From positions 453,942-517,941 of the forward strand of contig MKWG01000043.1 of the NCBI GenBank assembly GCA_001899685.1: a stretch of DNA of 64,000 nt. Reading direction: 5' to 3'. Position 1 is the first letter of the stretch. Every line of letters starts with the position of its first letter. Below, in pieces: positions 17,187 to 24,931 of this stretch. Source of the DNA: Sphingobacteriales bacterium 44-15. GTDB taxonomy: Bacteria; Bacteroidota; Bacteroidia; Chitinophagales; Chitinophagaceae. The notes under the pieces are model-generated. The model saw only the letters and a program-made list of their open reading frames with translations, was not told where the DNA came from and searched no databases. Both the position numbers and the translations under genes were made by a program.

Positions 17187-18725
17187 TCAATATCCCTCCT
17201 GTCCGAACCCTTCTTCATCTTCAAAGGAAGAAGTTTCCCTGCCCATATTCAGCATGGAGCCCATCAGGTCTTTAAATTCAATTTTACCGTCCAGCACTTT
17301 TTTGCTGATGAGGGAATAACTGGATAAGCCATGCAGTATCAATTCCATCAACAACGCATTCTCTTTTTCGTTGGCATGAGGGAAGGTCTTTTTAACCAAA
17401 CCATACAATCCCTCTACTTTATAAAGTAGTTGTATCTTATCCTTATCCTTTACATTAAACAATATGTCCAGTGCATTACCACTATCAAACCAGGTGATGA
17501 CCGGGCGATAGGGATTGTGAGGTGCGGCAGCTTCTTTTTGTGATGTCTTTCTTTTTTTCAGTCCATCGGGATTGGGAAAATATTGCACGAACAATGTGCG
17601 GATAGCCTTGTTGAGCAGATTGAAAGCCACCTGGTAGGGACCTTCCTGTTCGCCTTCATATACAAGCTCCACCTTGCCGGTAACGGAAGGAATGATGCCG
17701 GTAAGATCGGAGATCCATACCTGCGTGTCTTTTTCTTTATTGATGATCGCCCTCCTTTCTGCTGCGCTTACCGCATTTTCAAAAGCAGCTATGGGAAGCC
17801 TTGCAGACACACCGCTTTTCTGATCCACCAGCTCGCTGGCGCGGGCTTCAAAAGCTACCTGCTCTATCAATCTCTTTACCAGATCGCTGATCTTCACTTT
17901 TTCTGTCTGCTCTTCAATTATATCAGCTTCCTGCTCAGTGATGGCAAGAGCGTCTTCAATATTTTTTGGATAGTGGGTTAATATCTGGCTTTCTATCCTG
18001 TCTTTCAGCGGCGTTACTATGGATCCCCTGTTGGTATAGTCTTCCGGGTTGGCTGTAAATACAAACATAATGTCCAGCGGCATTCTCAATTTAAAGCCGC
18101 GTATCTGTATATCGCCTTCCTGTAATATATTGAATAGCGCCACCTGTATCCTCGCCTGCAGGTCGGGCAGTTCGTTAATAACAAAAATACCACGGTTGCT
18201 TCTTGGTATAATGCCGTAATGGATCACGCGTTCGTCTGCAAAATTGAGCCGGAGATTAGCGGCTTTAATAGGATCTATGTCGCCGATAAGATCGGCAACG
18301 CTCACATCCGGCGTGGCAAGCTTTTCCCCATAGCGATCGCTGCGGTGTATCCATTCAACAGGCGTATCGTCGCCCTTTTCTGCGATCAGTTGCCTGGCAT
18401 ATCCCGACAAAGGCTTAAGCGGATCGTCGTTGACATCACTTCCCGCAATGACCGGGATGTATTCATCAAGCAGGCTGATCATCTGCCGCGCCATACGCGT
18501 TTTTGCCTGCCCGCGCAAACCAAGGAATAATATATTGTGCCTGGAAAGCAATGCCCTCTCCGTATCCGGCACAACAGTGTCTTCATAACCAACAATGCCC
18601 GGAAAAGTTGCTTCGCCTGCCTTAAGCTTTTGAATAAGATTATACCTGATCTCTTCTTTTACCGTTTTGCTTTTATACCCCGAAGCCTTTAATTCACCTA
18701 GTGTGGTTATATGCTTTATATCCAT
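17187..18725 (-). CDS. MoxR/magnesium-chelatase I-like AAA+ ATPase
   Basis: The 512-residue protein has a Walker A loop GLRGQAKT (residues 69-76), a Walker B region GIFVINELPDL (about 179-189), and the sensor-type stretch VFTANPEDYTNRG. It resembles the ATPase partner in chelatase-like AAA+/VWA pairs, which remodel or activate other proteins or insert metals. Its likely partner, a VWA protein, is encoded 120 bases upstream on the same strand. There are no porphyrin or chlorophyll genes nearby, so a chelatase role is not implied. Length is larger than most MoxR proteins, with a C-terminal helical part. Confidence 0.88.
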   Translation of the reverse strand: MDIKHITTLGELKASGYKSKTVKEEIRYNLIQKLKAGEATFPGIVGYEDTVVPDTERALLSRHNILFLGLRGQAKTRMARQMISLLDEYIPVIAGSDVNDDPLKPLSGYARQLIAEKGDDTPVEWIHRSDRYGEKLATPDVSVADLIGDIDPIKAANLRLNFADERVIHYGIIPRSNRGIFVINELPDLQARIQVALFNILQEGDIQIRGFKLRMPLDIMFVFTANPEDYTNRGSIVTPLKDRIESQILTHYPKNIEDALAITEQEADIIEEQTEKVKISDLVKRLIEQVAFEARASELVDQKSGVSARLPIAAFENAVSAAERRAIINKEKDTQVWISDLTGIIPSVTGKVELVYEGEQEGPYQVAFNLLNKAIRTLFVQYFPNPDGLKKRKTSQKEAAAPHNPYRPVITWFDSGNALDILFNVKDKDKIQLLYKVEGLYGLVKKTFPHANEKENALLMELILHGLSSYSLISKKVLDGKIEFKDLMGSMLNMGRETSSFEDEEGFGQEGY

Positions 18726-18816
18726 TGTATTACTACTCTTTTGTACAACTTTTTTAAATTATTTTCTGCACTTCATTCATTTCTTTCCCGCAACGAAAGC
18801 AAGCCATGAACATCTT

Positions 18817-18844
18817 CCCTCCCTTACCACTTATCACTTACCCC
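18817..18844 (-). repeat. short heptad tract after the VWA gene
   Basis: On the minus strand the units GGGGTAA, GTGATAA, GTGGTAA and GGGAGGG follow the TAG stop (18846-18848) after a single base. It lies between the VWA and ATPase genes, which face the same way. Confidence 0.75.
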
Positions 18845-18845
18845 T

Positions 18846-19943
18846 CTAATACACCGTCTTTCTCTTCCCTGATTCAAAATCCTTGAAGATAAAGCTCCCC
18901 AGATCATCAAGCGATGCAAAATAAGCCTTGCCGTGATTGGTTTCTGTGAACTCTTGCACAAACTGCTGCAGGTAAGGATCTGTGGCGATCATAAAAGTAG
19001 TGATCGGTATCTTCAGCTTCTTGCATTGCGCTGCCAGGTTGATACAGCGATTGATCACTTTCCGGTCGAGACCGAAACTGTTCTTATAATATTTCCTGCC
19101 GATCTTCAAACAGGTGGGTTTGCCATCCGTTATCATGAAGATCTGCTTATTGGGATTTTTTCTTCTTCTCAGCAGGTCCATGGCCAGCTCCAGCCCGGCT
19201 ACGGTATTGGTGTGATAAGGCCCTACCTGCAGGTAAGGGATATCTTTAATTTCTATAGGCCAGGCATCGTTCCCGAATACTACAATATCCAGCGTATCTT
19301 TCGGGTATTTTGTAGTAATGAGCTCGCTCAGCGCCATTGCAACTTTTTTGGCAGGAGTGATCCTGTCCTCTCCATAAAGGATCATGGAATGCGATATATC
19401 TATCATCAGCACGGTGGAGGTCTGCGACTTGAAATCTGTTTCCCTGATCTCCAGGTCTTCTTCATCCATCTGCAACTGATCTACACCGTGACTGATCTGT
19501 GCATTGCGGATAGAGCTTACAAAATCTATCTGCTCCAGCATGTCCCCAAACTGGAATGGTCTCGTTTCAGGATTGATCTCATCTCCCTGTCCGGGTTTAT
19601 ACGTACGGTGCTCGCCCTGTTTTGTTTTTTTCAGCTTACCGAAAATTTCCTCAAGGCTCCGTTTGCGGATGCCTTTCTCCGTTTTGGGTGTGATGCGGAT
19701 CTCACCGGTTTGGTTATTTTCATCCAAATAACCTTTTTCTTTCAGCTCATCAATAAAATCTCCCAGCCCATAGTCTTCACCGGTGAGCTGGTATTGCTTA
19801 TCCAACTGGGTCAGCCAGTTCAAAGCTTCGCTCACATCACCGCTGGTATAGGTGAGCAGTTGCATAAATAAGTCGAGCAACTGTTCAAACTTAGACCTGC
19901 CGTTTTGTGCCGGATCAAATAAAGAAAAGCGATACCCTAACAT
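18846..19943 (-). CDS. VWA-domain protein, partner of the AAA+ ATPase
   Basis: The 365-residue protein has an N-terminal charged helical region and a C-terminal von Willebrand A domain (about 175-365). The metal-ion-dependent adhesion site is intact: Asp182-x-Ser184-x-Ser186 (DISHS), a threonine near 245, and Asp273 in ITDGKP. VWA proteins of this type act with MoxR/chelatase-type ATPases as substrate adaptors. It is the first gene of the pair; the ATPase gene follows with a heptad tract between them. No signal peptide, so cytoplasmic. Confidence 0.88.
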   Translation of the reverse strand: MLGYRFSLFDPAQNGRSKFEQLLDLFMQLLTYTSGDVSEALNWLTQLDKQYQLTGEDYGLGDFIDELKEKGYLDENNQTGEIRITPKTEKGIRKRSLEEIFGKLKKTKQGEHRTYKPGQGDEINPETRPFQFGDMLEQIDFVSSIRNAQISHGVDQLQMDEEDLEIRETDFKSQTSTVLMIDISHSMILYGEDRITPAKKVAMALSELITTKYPKDTLDIVVFGNDAWPIEIKDIPYLQVGPYHTNTVAGLELAMDLLRRRKNPNKQIFMITDGKPTCLKIGRKYYKNSFGLDRKVINRCINLAAQCKKLKIPITTFMIATDPYLQQFVQEFTETNHGKAYFASLDDLGSFIFKDFESGKRKTVY

Positions 19944-20074
19944 AACTACTCCTTTTCAAGATACACAATGCCGGAGGTAAAATTATTGAAGCGGGGAACA
20001 GGGGATTCTTAACAACCGTTGAAGCATATCAATAGCTCATCCCTCCTTGTATTACCTGCAATTTAAGCAATTTT

Positions 20075-20725
20075 TTATACAACCATCAGGTTGCGGCAAA
20101 CCGTATTGCTGAATATTGTTTTTTGTTTGTTATTCAGCTTTACGCCCATGGATTTATCAAATTCCTGTATTTCTTTTATCTCTATGGTGGCGCCAAGTGT
20201 AAGATGCAGTGCGTCGAGAAACTGGAGAAAAGACGGGTCATGATTAGCTACCCCTGCCAGCTTATACTGTTTATTGAGCTGCCCTTCCGAAAGCGGTATC
20301 GACTTATATACAGGGAGCTTGCCATTAGAGTCCGGGATAGGCTCTCCATGAGGATCGAATTGCGGATGCCCGAGCATTTCATCCACACGATCAAAAAAAC
20401 GATCGGATTGTATATGTTCTATCTGCTCGGCTATATCGTGCACTTCTTCCCAGCCCAGGTCCATCACCTTAGTTAAAAACAGCTCTGTCAGGCGGTGCTT
20501 GCGGAGTATAGTAAGCGCCTGCTTCCGCCCTTTATCCGTCAGCTCTATGGCTTTGTACTTTTCATATTTAATGAATTTTTTTTCGGCCAGCTTTTTCACC
20601 ATGCTGTTCACCGTCGGCATTTTAATGCTGAGGCTGTCGGCAATATCCTTTACCACTATCTCCTGCTTCTCCTGGGATAACCTGTACAGGGCTTTCAGGT
20701 AATTTTCTTCTGTAAGTGAGATCAT
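20075..20725 (-). CDS. DtxR/MntR family metal-dependent regulator
   Basis: The 216-residue protein has an N-terminal winged helix (about 1-65, with DIADSLSIKMPTVNSMVKKLAEK as recognition region), a dimerisation/metal domain with HDIAEQIEHIQSD at about 97-109, and a C-terminal FeoA-like part (about 140-216). The Glu and His of the metal site (EH in EQIEH) are present, while the DtxR cysteine is replaced by Gln, and the N-terminal metal residue is Asn. Fe2+ or Mn2+ sensing is likely, but the ligand set is non-standard. No transporter gene is adjacent. Confidence 0.87.
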   Translation of the reverse strand: MISLTEENYLKALYRLSQEKQEIVVKDIADSLSIKMPTVNSMVKKLAEKKFIKYEKYKAIELTDKGRKQALTILRKHRLTELFLTKVMDLGWEEVHDIAEQIEHIQSDRFFDRVDEMLGHPQFDPHGEPIPDSNGKLPVYKSIPLSEGQLNKQYKLAGVANHDPSFLQFLDALHLTLGATIEIKEIQEFDKSMGVKLNNKQKTIFSNTVCRNLMVV

Positions 20726-20854
20726 CCGGCAAAAATATCAAATCATTTAGTTTCTGCAACAAAGGGATTGCTTCAATTGCAGACACGACTGACCGGATAA
20801 TTATATATCCCCCTCCTGCAAAAAGCGTCAGCTACAAAAACAAAGACGCTCTTG

Positions 20855-21020
20855 TGTCATTTCGATCCCGCCAGCAGGCAGTATTGACTTAAACAATTAC
20901 AGCGGGAGAGAAATCCGTCCGGCAGTAGTGCAACAGTTGAGCATTGGTACAAAAGCCAAACAGGTTTCTCCCGCGCAAGTCAGCAATTAGTTCTAGTGTT
21001 CGTGTTGGCTTGGTCGAAAT
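20855..21020. repeat. imperfect palindromic intergenic element
   Basis: The outer ends TGTCATTTCGA (20855-20865) and TCGAAAT (21014-21020) are inverted, and inside them GCGGGAGAGAAATCC (20902-20916) pairs with GGTTTCTCCCGC (20963-20974). The wording resembles the CATTTCGA...GGAGAAATC palindromes seen in intergenic regions of many Bacteroidota genomes. Confidence 0.6.
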
Positions 21021-21032
21021 ACGGTAACAAAC

Positions 21033-21073
21033 TGATGATTTTGTAACCTTCGTGATAATTCAGGGTTTACAAA
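21033..21073. repeat. dispersed repeat, copy 2 of 2
   Basis: It matches 48-87 over about 40 bases with three substitutions and one indel, including GTGATAATTCAGG and TTTACAAA. It adjoins the palindromic element to its left. Confidence 0.6.
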
Positions 21074-21103
21074 GGACTTCCAACCATCGGAGAATTGGAA
21101 ACC

Positions 21104-22123
21104 TCATTGCCCGATAAGTTGCTTAAAGGCGGTGCTGGCACTATCAGCTATGCTGCCATCATTTTTCTTATAAATAAAATATGCTGCCATGTCCTTCCTT
21201 CCCTCTACGAATTGCAGTCCTTTTTCAAGCCCCATGGTCATCAGCACATTATCATAGGCATCGGCAGTCATGGCATCGGCAGCATACACGGTTACGCTGA
21301 TCAGCTCATTTTGTGAAGGGTAACCCGTGCGCGGATCAATATTATGACTGAATTTTTTACCATTGCTTTCATGATATTGTCTGTAACTTCCTGAAGTGGT
21401 AATACCGCCGCTGTCGAGGGTGATCACTTTTTGTATAACAGGTATGTCTACCGTATAATCGCCGGGCGCCTCTATGCCGATCTTCATCTTTTCATTCCCG
21501 GGTTTTCTCCCCCTTACCCTGATCTCCCCGCCGATCTCTACGAGGTAATCAGTGATTTGCCTGCTTTCCAGGAAATCCGCTACCACATCCACGCTATAGC
21601 CCTGCGCAATACCATTCACATCAATAGAGACAGAGGGTATTTTTTTAAAAAGACGATTCCCGTCAAGCCGCAGCTTGTCAGTACCTACACAACGCAGCAG
21701 TGTCCTGACTTTTGCCGCATCGGGGTATTGACTGACTTTTTTGGCGCCAAATCCCCAGGCTTCTACAAGCGGCATTACAGTTATATCAAATAATCCTCCC
21801 GACTCCTTCCATACTTCAATGGATTTTGCAATTACCTTTTCAAAATGTTTGTCAAGAGCGATCCCATTTTGCGCATGGTTGAACCTGCTGATCAGCGAGT
21901 AGGGTTTGTAGATAGACATAGAACTGTCCAGCACCGATAGTATGCTGTCAATGGAATATTTTTTGACGGTGCTGTCTGCCGCATAATAAGTAATATGCCA
22001 GGTAGTGCCCTGCGCATAACCGGATAACTGTATCTTTTGTACCGGAGAAGGATGAAAAAACGCGAATACGCTTATGAAAGTATATATCCCGTACGGCAGA
22101 AGCAAAGAGAGAAAAGTAGTCAT
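21104..22123 (-). CDS. apbE: FAD:protein FMN transferase (ApbE family)
   Basis: The 339-residue protein should attach FMN covalently to a threonine of target proteins such as Nqr/Rnf subunits, using FAD and Mg2+, at the periplasmic side. The family signatures are present: DVNGIAQGYSVD (about 168-179), SGGITTSGSYR (about 238-248), HNIDPRTGYP (about 260-269) and the Mg-binding region TADAYDNVLMTMG. An N-terminal hydrophobic segment suggests export. ATG 22123 is used; it is 2 bases after the stop of the upstream esterase gene, so the two form an operon. No Nqr or Rnf genes are in the window. Confidence 0.88.
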   Translation of the reverse strand: MTTFLSLLLPYGIYTFISVFAFFHPSPVQKIQLSGYAQGTTWHITYYAADSTVKKYSIDSILSVLDSSMSIYKPYSLISRFNHAQNGIALDKHFEKVIAKSIEVWKESGGLFDITVMPLVEAWGFGAKKVSQYPDAAKVRTLLRCVGTDKLRLDGNRLFKKIPSVSIDVNGIAQGYSVDVVADFLESRQITDYLVEIGGEIRVRGRKPGNEKMKIGIEAPGDYTVDIPVIQKVITLDSGGITTSGSYRQYHESNGKKFSHNIDPRTGYPSQNELISVTVYAADAMTADAYDNVLMTMGLEKGLQFVEGRKDMAAYFIYKKNDGSIADSASTAFKQLIGQ

Positions 22124-22125
22124 AG

Positions 22126-23010
22126 TTACTGGTGAAAGCTCTTGCCAATAAATGCTAACGCATCGGTGATACCCGTACGCCAGTATTCCCAATTATGCGC
22201 GCCGTCTCTTACACGGTATTCGTGGTTTACCAGCTTTTTGCGTAAAGCTATATGCAACAGCGCATTTCCATTGAATAAAAAGTCATCATCGCCGCAATCA
22301 ATCCAATAACGCACTTTGTTGAGCTCAGCGCCTGATTTTTTTTCAACAAGATGTAAAACAGAATTATCGTACCATGCTTTATTCAGGCGGTCTTTGTCTT
22401 TAAGATCCTTCCCAAATAAAGGAGCGAAAATGGTATTCCATTGCCCATCGGGCATCATCAGCATTTCTTCATCGCTGAAAATGCCGGCGCTCAGCGGCGC
22501 GGCTGCAGCAAAAAGCTCAGGATATTTCAAAGCATAGATCATAGTGCCATAACCTCCCATTGATAACCCGGCGATGCCCCTGAACTGTTTCTCACTTTTT
22601 ATGCGGTATTTTTTTTCAACAGCGGGAATAAATTCTTTCACAAAAAAATCTTCGTAGCTTTCCTTACCGTCATAAGCATTAATATACCAGCTTGAATCGC
22701 CGTTGGGCATTACAATGATCATCGGCGGGATTATTCCTTCGGCAATAGCTTTGTCTGCATAGCGGTTTACTTCTCCAAACTGGAACCATGCCGTATTATC
22801 ATCGGTATAGCCATGCAGCAGGTATACTACAGGGTATGAGCGTTGTGAATGGTCATAATCCGGCGGGAAATACATACTGTACTTTACATCCCTTTTTAAT
22901 ATTTTGCTTGCTACCGTGTTTTGCTCAATTATTTTTCCATGCGATTGGGCTGGAGCATCCGGTATAACCAATAGTCCCGGAATAAAGAATAACAGTAAAA
23001 CTTTTATCAT
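22126..23010 (-). CDS. secreted esterase (alpha/beta hydrolase, esterase D-like)
   Basis: The 294-residue protein has a signal peptide to about residue 22 and an esterase fold of the putative esterase family that also includes feruloyl esterases. The nucleophile elbow is GLSMGG with Ser150; the acid is probably in DCGDDDF and the histidine in GAHNWEYWR. LLHGYTDD forms the oxyanion loop. It probably cleaves acyl or feruloyl esters of polysaccharides in the periplasm or outside the cell. It is followed 2 bases later by apbE. Confidence 0.85.
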   Translation of the reverse strand: MIKVLLLFFIPGLLVIPDAPAQSHGKIIEQNTVASKILKRDVKYSMYFPPDYDHSQRSYPVVYLLHGYTDDNTAWFQFGEVNRYADKAIAEGIIPPMIIVMPNGDSSWYINAYDGKESYEDFFVKEFIPAVEKKYRIKSEKQFRGIAGLSMGGYGTMIYALKYPELFAAAAPLSAGIFSDEEMLMMPDGQWNTIFAPLFGKDLKDKDRLNKAWYDNSVLHLVEKKSGAELNKVRYWIDCGDDDFLFNGNALLHIALRKKLVNHEYRVRDGAHNWEYWRTGITDALAFIGKSFHQ

Positions 23011-23064
23011 AAAATAAATTCTAAACCATACATTTTCAAATCCAACAATTCTTTTTATTTGCCA

Positions 23065-23493
23065 TCAGCTTATTGTTGGTTCAAAGCTAATCTTCCAGTT
23101 AATTCCGAATTTGTCCGTAACAATTCCATAATAGGATCCCCAAAATGTTTCATTCATCGGTAATTTTATTTCCCCACCAACAGAAAGATCTTGAAATAGC
23201 CTGTCTGCCTCTTCCTTTTTGCTGGTATTAAGCGCCAAAGAGAAATTATTAGTTCCTACTCCTTGTTTGAACAGCGCTGCATTGTCAGAGCCCATCAATG
23301 TTGTTTCAGCGCTGATAGGGAGAGAAACATGCATGATTTTATTGTCCTGATCCGAAAATATTCCCCGGTCTGTTTGTGGGGCATCTTTATAACGCCCGAT
23401 ATATTTGAACTGTGAATTAAAAACGGATTTATAGAAAATAAAAGCTTCCTCGCAATTACCGTTAAAATACAGATACGGGTTTACTGTTGTCAT
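23065..23493 (-). CDS. VOC family protein (PhnB/glyoxalase-like)
   Basis: The 142-residue protein starts MTTVNPYLYFNGNCEEAFIFYKS and has the paired beta-alpha-beta-beta-beta units of the PhnB-like vicinal oxygen chelate family; CNCEEA and RGIFSDQDNKIMHVSLPI are characteristic. These small cytoplasmic proteins are often annotated as 3-demethylubiquinone methyltransferase-like, but their real roles are mostly unknown. ATG 23493 gives the usual family length; longer starts run into a repeat. Confidence 0.85.
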   Translation of the reverse strand: MTTVNPYLYFNGNCEEAFIFYKSVFNSQFKYIGRYKDAPQTDRGIFSDQDNKIMHVSLPISAETTLMGSDNAALFKQGVGTNNFSLALNTSKKEEADRLFQDLSVGGEIKLPMNETFWGSYYGIVTDKFGINWKISFEPTIS

Positions 23494-23552
23494 AAAGTAT
23501 TGAGCCTGATTTTTAGAAATTGATTCCTTCATCAAATGACATCCAACAACTT

Positions 23553-23588
23553 CCCCGTGTAACTCCGTGCCTTTGCGTCTCCGTGGTT
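23553..23588. repeat. CCGTG/TTTGCGT short-period repeat
   Basis: A run of CCGTG and TTTGCGT words spaced about 6-10 bases apart lies 12 bases after the stop of the lipoprotein gene. On the minus strand it contains GACGCAAAGG, linking it to the GCAAA repeat at 1943-1989. Confidence 0.45.
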
Positions 23589-23599
23589 CAACTCCCGGC

Positions 23600-24151
23600 C
23601 TAATGCTTCGGCTCAAAGCTGTAGCTCAGTACCCTCTCTTCGTAATTGGCAAGTGTATACACCACCAGCGTCCCGTTCCTCCGGTCGAAAGTATACCGGT
23701 TCCTGTTCGTACCGGTTTCTTTCTTATTGGCAGGTCCAAACCATTTTTCCAGCGTGAACTTCGAAGTGTTGTACACCTCTATCTTTTTTACCCTGCTTTC
23801 TTTAATACGTTTGGTGATGTTGTCGGGATTGCCTGATACCGGTGTAAATATTTCAGGACGGTATAAAAAGCTGCCTACGGTCTTTGAGCTGTCAAAATTC
23901 ACAGTAAGGGTATCACCAAGATAGCCATATACATATCTCTCTCCCTTATCGCTGATGCTGTTCTTGGCCGGATCGCCAAACAGTTTTACAACATCCGCCG
24001 GCGTGGTAATGCCTTTTTCCAGTTTGCGCACATTGTCTTCAGATATAGGATGATAAATAGCAAAAGGTGTGTTTGCAGGGTTATATTTCCTGCTGCATGC
24101 CGCTGACAGGATGATCAGTATTCCTATAGGCAGCGAAAAATATTTTAACAT
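23600..24151 (-). CDS. lipoprotein with SmpA/OmlA-like region
   Basis: The 183-residue protein has a lipoprotein signal peptide with lipobox LSAAC (Cys19). Residues about 40-75 (LEKGITTPADVVKLFGDPAKN, then GERYVYGY) match the start of the SmpA/BamE-like fold. A second half holds more beta strands. It is probably anchored in the outer membrane facing the periplasm. Whether it has a role in outer-membrane assembly is not shown by the context. Confidence 0.7.
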   Translation of the reverse strand: MLKYFSLPIGILIILSAACSRKYNPANTPFAIYHPISEDNVRKLEKGITTPADVVKLFGDPAKNSISDKGERYVYGYLGDTLTVNFDSSKTVGSFLYRPEIFTPVSGNPDNITKRIKESRVKKIEVYNTSKFTLEKWFGPANKKETGTNRNRYTFDRRNGTLVVYTLANYEERVLSYSFEPKH

Positions 24152-24198
24152 AGAAGAAACAGGTTTTACTTAACAATTCAATCCGTACGCTACAACAA

Positions 24199-24873
24199 TT
24201 AATAGCTGGCGCACTCTTTCATTTCCTTTTCAGTATAGGCGATACCATATTGCTTCAATACATCATCCGGCACCCCGTTCCACTGGTTAGGCTGGTTACC
24301 CGCATACCCGATATCTTCTATGCCCATCTTAGAGGTATAAAAGCCGGTACAGGTCAGGTCGCGCATGGTGGAGAAAAAGGAAACACCCTGCGACATGGAA
24401 GGCTTTGCCTTGCGTGGATAGGCTATATCATCAACCACCTGTATGCGCTCTTCATGGCTGCAGTCTTTGAAATTCTTTTGAAATCTCAGTTGTGTTTCAC
24501 GGTCCAGCCATCTCAATCCTCCTCGCACCGGTATCTGGTAATCCGGCATATCTTTCACAATAAACTCTATGAAGTCAGGCACTTTGGCATCTGTTGCGCT
24601 GCCGCTCACTTCGTCTTTAGGAATAATAATATCTGTCAGGACAGCAATAGTAGCCATTTCATGCGCAGTGAAAAAAGTAGTGGAAATTACATTTTTATAA
24701 TGCTCAATCTCTTGCGGTTGTCTCGCAGGCCCTGCTGCTGCATCCGCAGAGGACGGGGTTGCAGCAGGAGTTGCTTCCTCCGTTTTCTTATCGGACAATT
24801 TACAGGCATCCAGTAAAATGGAGGAGGATACTGATCCTACGCCTATGATCTTTAAATATTTTCTTCTGTCCAT
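24199..24873 (-). CDS. gluconate 2-dehydrogenase subunit 3-like protein
   Basis: The 224-residue protein starts with an exported, possibly lipid-modified leader (RRKYLKIIG, then LLDAC, Cys24) and has the domain of the small subunit of membrane-bound gluconate dehydrogenases (FFTAHEMATIAVLTDIIIPKD at about 70-90; RGGLRWLDRETQLRFQ later). It probably helps to export and stabilise the GMC flavoprotein encoded 58 bases upstream on the same strand, of which it is the expected partner. A cytochrome subunit is not adjacent. Confidence 0.87.
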   Translation of the reverse strand: MDRRKYLKIIGVGSVSSSILLDACKLSDKKTEEATPAATPSSADAAAGPARQPQEIEHYKNVISTTFFTAHEMATIAVLTDIIIPKDEVSGSATDAKVPDFIEFIVKDMPDYQIPVRGGLRWLDRETQLRFQKNFKDCSHEERIQVVDDIAYPRKAKPSMSQGVSFFSTMRDLTCTGFYTSKMGIEDIGYAGNQPNQWNGVPDDVLKQYGIAYTEKEMKECASY

Positions 24874-24931
24874 AGTATGTTGTGTTTTTGAGCTCCCGGC
24901 ATTGTACGCCGGAAGCGGTTATGCAATAGCG

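Larger units (their letters stand above)
20726..21103. other. 378-base gap made largely of repeats
   Basis: The gap upstream of the DtxR-type gene and downstream of the ApbE gene contains a small hairpin (AGCGTC 20824-20829 with GACGCT 20845-20850), a palindromic repeat (20855-21020), a dispersed repeat copy (21033-21073) and a hairpin TTCCAA (21078-21083) with TTGGAA (21095-21100) just before the ApbE stop. No coding sequence was seen. Confidence 0.6.

Noticed and set aside
18933-19871. 312-residue open frame on the plus strand
   Set aside because: It is a shadow of the VWA gene, whose metal site and partner ATPase are well supported.
22124-22192. N-terminal extension of ApbE
   Set aside because: It would overlap the end of the esterase gene; ATG 22123 gives the usual hydrophobic leader.
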